This document shows positions 61,766 to 64,000 of a stretch of DNA of 64,000 bases, one piece after another (position 1 is the stretch's first letter; every line of letters begins with the position of its first letter). Under the pieces are notes generated by a model that had not been told where the DNA came from, searched no databases, and saw only the letters and a program-made list of their open reading frames with translations. The DNA comes from Flavobacterium sp. 140616W15. Lineage in GTDB: Bacteria; Bacteroidota; Bacteroidia; Flavobacteriales; Flavobacteriaceae. Both the position numbers and the translations under genes were made by a program. The DNA is taken from assembly GCF_003668995.1 (NCBI RefSeq), contig NZ_CP033068.1, positions 4,402,001 to 4,466,000 of the forward strand, given 5' to 3'.

Positions 61766-64000
61766 TTATGGTTTAAGAATTAAGACCGATGGCGTGTTAT
61801 TAAGCCATGTACTTTGAGATTCGATTAGTTTTTTCCAGCTGTCTAAGCTAATAATCATTAAATCCTGATGCTCTATAAACTCTTTTTTAATAGTTCTATC
61901 GTGCATTAGCATGATATGGTTAGGAGCAATTTGTTCAATAGATCGGATAGATTCCTGCATTTCACGATTGTTCTTTAATTCGCCACTAGCATCCAAAATG
62001 GTAATTTGAGAACCATTGTTGTTAATCAATTTCTTGGCATATTCAATAAGGAAAGAATCTTCTTTGCTAAAAATAGGTATGAAAACCTGATTTATTTCTT
62101 CTAGCTCCTTATCAATAAAAATCCCAACAGGCATTTTGCTTTTTGTAATAACATGTCTTGTTCTCTCGTCAAAAGGAGAATTTTCGAACAGACCTTCCTT
62201 TCCTGTAAATTTATCGATTAAACGGTCTGGATTTACTATTCTAGTGGTGAATCCTAGTATTTTACCTAATAAGGTTCCTTCAAAAATAGATTGTCCTAAA
62301 CTAACTAATAATAAATCATATTCACCTTGATTTGCTGTTTCGGTTATGTCAGCATCAATATCATTAGATAATTTAAAAAGACTAACCATATTTTGATTCA
62401 AACTTTCCGATTCAGAAATAACTGGTAAAAGCATTTCTCTTTCATAATCTTTTACTTCAAAAGGATGTAACTCAGAACTTAATGATAAATGCATTGCAGT
62501 TACAATGGTATTGTCAGGTTGTTTTTTAGTCAAGCTATTTGCAATTCGTAATAATGTTTTTCCTTTGTCAGGAGTGTCAAATGAAAATAGGATTTTGTAT
62601 TTGCTTTTGTTGCCTATTTCTTCTGGGATAACAGTTTTTTTGTCTTTAAAAATGAAATTGATAAAATCTAAAGCGGGTCCGGTCATAAAGGTCGTAACCA
62701 ATGCCATAATTACCATCATAGTAAAAATTTCAGTTGATAAAACACCTAAATCGTATCCTATATTTAAAACAACCAATTCCATTAAACCACGAGTATTCAT
62801 TAAAGCACCGATGGCTAAGCTGTCTTTCCAGCTTTGTCCTACAAATTTGGCTGCAAAGGCACTTCCAAAGAATTTTCCAACGACAGCTACTGCAATAATT
62901 ACTCCAGTAACTTTCCATAAATAAGGGTCGTTTAATAAACCTATTTGAGTACGTAATCCTGTAAAAACGAAGAATAAAGGAAGTAAAAGTATAACAGATA
63001 CGTCTTCTACTTTTTCGATAAAAATATTACGGAATTTATGGTTTTCAGGCATAATTGCTCCTGCTAAAAAAGCACCAAATAAGGCATGAATTCCGATTAA
63101 CTCAGAAGCATAAGCAGAAAATAGAAGTGTTAAGAAGAAAATAGCAACTACAGGTTTGTTTAAACTCTCACGGGTTGAATTTAAGTCTCCTACACGTTTT
63201 AAAAACGGACGAACTATTTTAAGCATTACAATTACATAAATAATTGCTAATCCAATTACGTATAATGAACTAGTAAAAGAACCAGCTTTTACAATAGCAA
63301 TTACTACGGCTAGAATACACCAAGCAGTAATATCATCTGCTGCAGCACAAGTTATAGCAATGGTTCCGAGCTTGGTTTTTTGTAAACCTCGTTCTTGAAC
63401 AATTCTAGCTAAAACTGGAAATGCTGTAATACTCATAGCAATTCCCATAAATAGTCCAAAAGAAGCAAATTCAACTCCAATAGGGGCAAAAGTATGATAA
63501 ATGAAATAGGCTAAAGTTAAGCCCAAAGCAAATGGAATTACGATACTTGCATGGCTAATTACAACAGATTCATGTGCTTTGTTTTTTAGTACTTTTAAGT
63601 CCAGTTCCATACCAATTACGAACATAAAAAGTATTAAACCTATTTGGCTTAAAAATTGCAGATTTCCTAAAGATTCTTGTGGAAATAAAGTAGCTGAAAA
63701 TTCAGGGAAGTACATTCCGATAAGAGATGGCCCTAAAACAATACCAGCAACCATTTCTCCAATTACAGAGGGTTGACCAATTTTTCTAAAAACCCATCCA
63801 AAGAAACGTGCTACCAAAATAATTGTAATAATTTGGGCAAGTAAAATAGCAAGTGGATGTTGTAAGTTTTCAATCATTGCCGAAAGAAAATCATTCCAAT
63901 GGCTACTCTCTATTTTCTTTTGAACAATTTCTCTTCCTATTTCTAAAGCTTTTCCTTTTGAGATTACCAAATAAATTAAAGCAGAAAATCCACCAATAAT
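61766..64000 (-). CDS. Cation:proton antiporter (CPA2/Kef type), 5' end beyond the window
   Basis: The frame stays open to the last base (IIGGFSALIYLVISKGKALE), so the start lies outside; at least 744 residues are seen. After the first TM come the Na+/H+ exchanger blocks GQPSVIGEMVAGIVLGPSLIG, FLSQIGLILFMFVIGMELDL, AAADDITAWCILAVVIAI and LFGAFLAGAIMPENH. The last ~300 residues are soluble, in two UspA-like halves (SKYKILFSFDTPDKGKTLLR, MPVGIFIDKELEEINQVFIP). It would exchange Na+ or K+ for H+ at the inner membrane; ion choice is not shown. Confidence 0.9.
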   Translation of the reverse strand: MIGGFSALIYLVISKGKALEIGREIVQKKIESSHWNDFLSAMIENLQHPLAILLAQIITIILVARFFGWVFRKIGQPSVIGEMVAGIVLGPSLIGMYFPEFSATLFPQESLGNLQFLSQIGLILFMFVIGMELDLKVLKNKAHESVVISHASIVIPFALGLTLAYFIYHTFAPIGVEFASFGLFMGIAMSITAFPVLARIVQERGLQKTKLGTIAITCAAADDITAWCILAVVIAIVKAGSFTSSLYVIGLAIIYVIVMLKIVRPFLKRVGDLNSTRESLNKPVVAIFFLTLLFSAYASELIGIHALFGAFLAGAIMPENHKFRNIFIEKVEDVSVILLLPLFFVFTGLRTQIGLLNDPYLWKVTGVIIAVAVVGKFFGSAFAAKFVGQSWKDSLAIGALMNTRGLMELVVLNIGYDLGVLSTEIFTMMVIMALVTTFMTGPALDFINFIFKDKKTVIPEEIGNKSKYKILFSFDTPDKGKTLLRIANSLTKKQPDNTIVTAMHLSLSSELHPFEVKDYEREMLLPVISESESLNQNMVSLFKLSNDIDADITETANQGEYDLLLVSLGQSIFEGTLLGKILGFTTRIVNPDRLIDKFTGKEGLFENSPFDERTRHVITKSKMPVGIFIDKELEEINQVFIPIFSKEDSFLIEYAKKLINNNGSQITILDASGELKNNREMQESIRSIEQIAPNHIMLMHDRTIKKEFIEHQDLMIISLDSWKKLIESQSTWLNNTPSVLILKP

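Overview
The window is chromosomal DNA from a member of the Bacteroidota, almost certainly Flavobacteriaceae and Flavobacterium-like. The evidence is an AT-rich composition, TAnnTTTG-type -7 promoter boxes upstream of several genes, the gene order ribE / pdxA - DUF177 - rpmF - fabH - accB - accC, a DUF3098-uppP-truB block after ftsX, a DUF5686 outer-membrane protein and a HopJ-family protein. Most of it is ordinary core genome. One stretch of about 9 kb (16.4-25.4 kb) is accessory.

Layout. 0-5.5 kb: riboflavin synthase (partial), pyridoxine synthesis, ribosomal protein L32 and fatty-acid initiation (FabH, AccB, AccC). 5.5-11 kb: four tandem paralogous exported PepSY-like proteins, then an NtrC-type sigma-54 activator and a convergent hybrid histidine kinase. 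A good sigma-54 -24/-12 match with an inverted-repeat upstream site lies before the first paralog, and rpoN itself is at 37-38.6 kb. 11-16 kb: S9 peptidase, FAD oxidoreductase, MtgA and an LpxR-like protein. 16.4-25.4 kb: the accessory island. 26-35.8 kb: tRNA-Ala, enoyl-CoA hydratase, QueD, LpxH, alpha/beta hydrolase, MFS transporter, RecJ, HopJ and RsmI. 36-46 kb: thymidine kinase, RpoN, AsnS, a zinc-ribbon/SPFH membrane-stress pair, a zinc metallopeptidase and a two-component system. 46.5-64 kb: a small lipoprotein, an ECF sigma factor with a membrane partner, LeuS, FtsX, UppP, TruB, PyrH, Frr, a DUF5686 protein and a cation:proton antiporter (partial).

The accessory island is the most interesting part. 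All its genes are on the minus strand. It starts with one full lipoprotein (24136-25356) made of a constant N-terminal region, a proline/glycine-rich linker and a C-terminal domain. Downstream is a second copy of the linker (264 bp with 2 mismatches) fused to a different C-terminal domain, an HExxH zincin, with no signal peptide. Four short remnants of other C-terminal tails follow. Every tail, whole or remnant, is followed at once by small exported or two-TM proteins that fall into recurring families. This is the layout expected of a polymorphic toxin whose C-terminal domain is replaced by recombination while displaced tails and immunity genes pile up downstream. Toxin and immunity functions are inferred from architecture only.

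Quality note. Six genes (hybrid kinase, LpxH, zinc-ribbon protein and three island genes) are each broken by one missing base in or next to an A/T homopolymer, and restoring one base restores each full-length frame. This looks more like a homopolymer sequencing error than real gene decay. The deletion remnants in the island (16951, 18647, 19559, 21460) are different and look like true decay.
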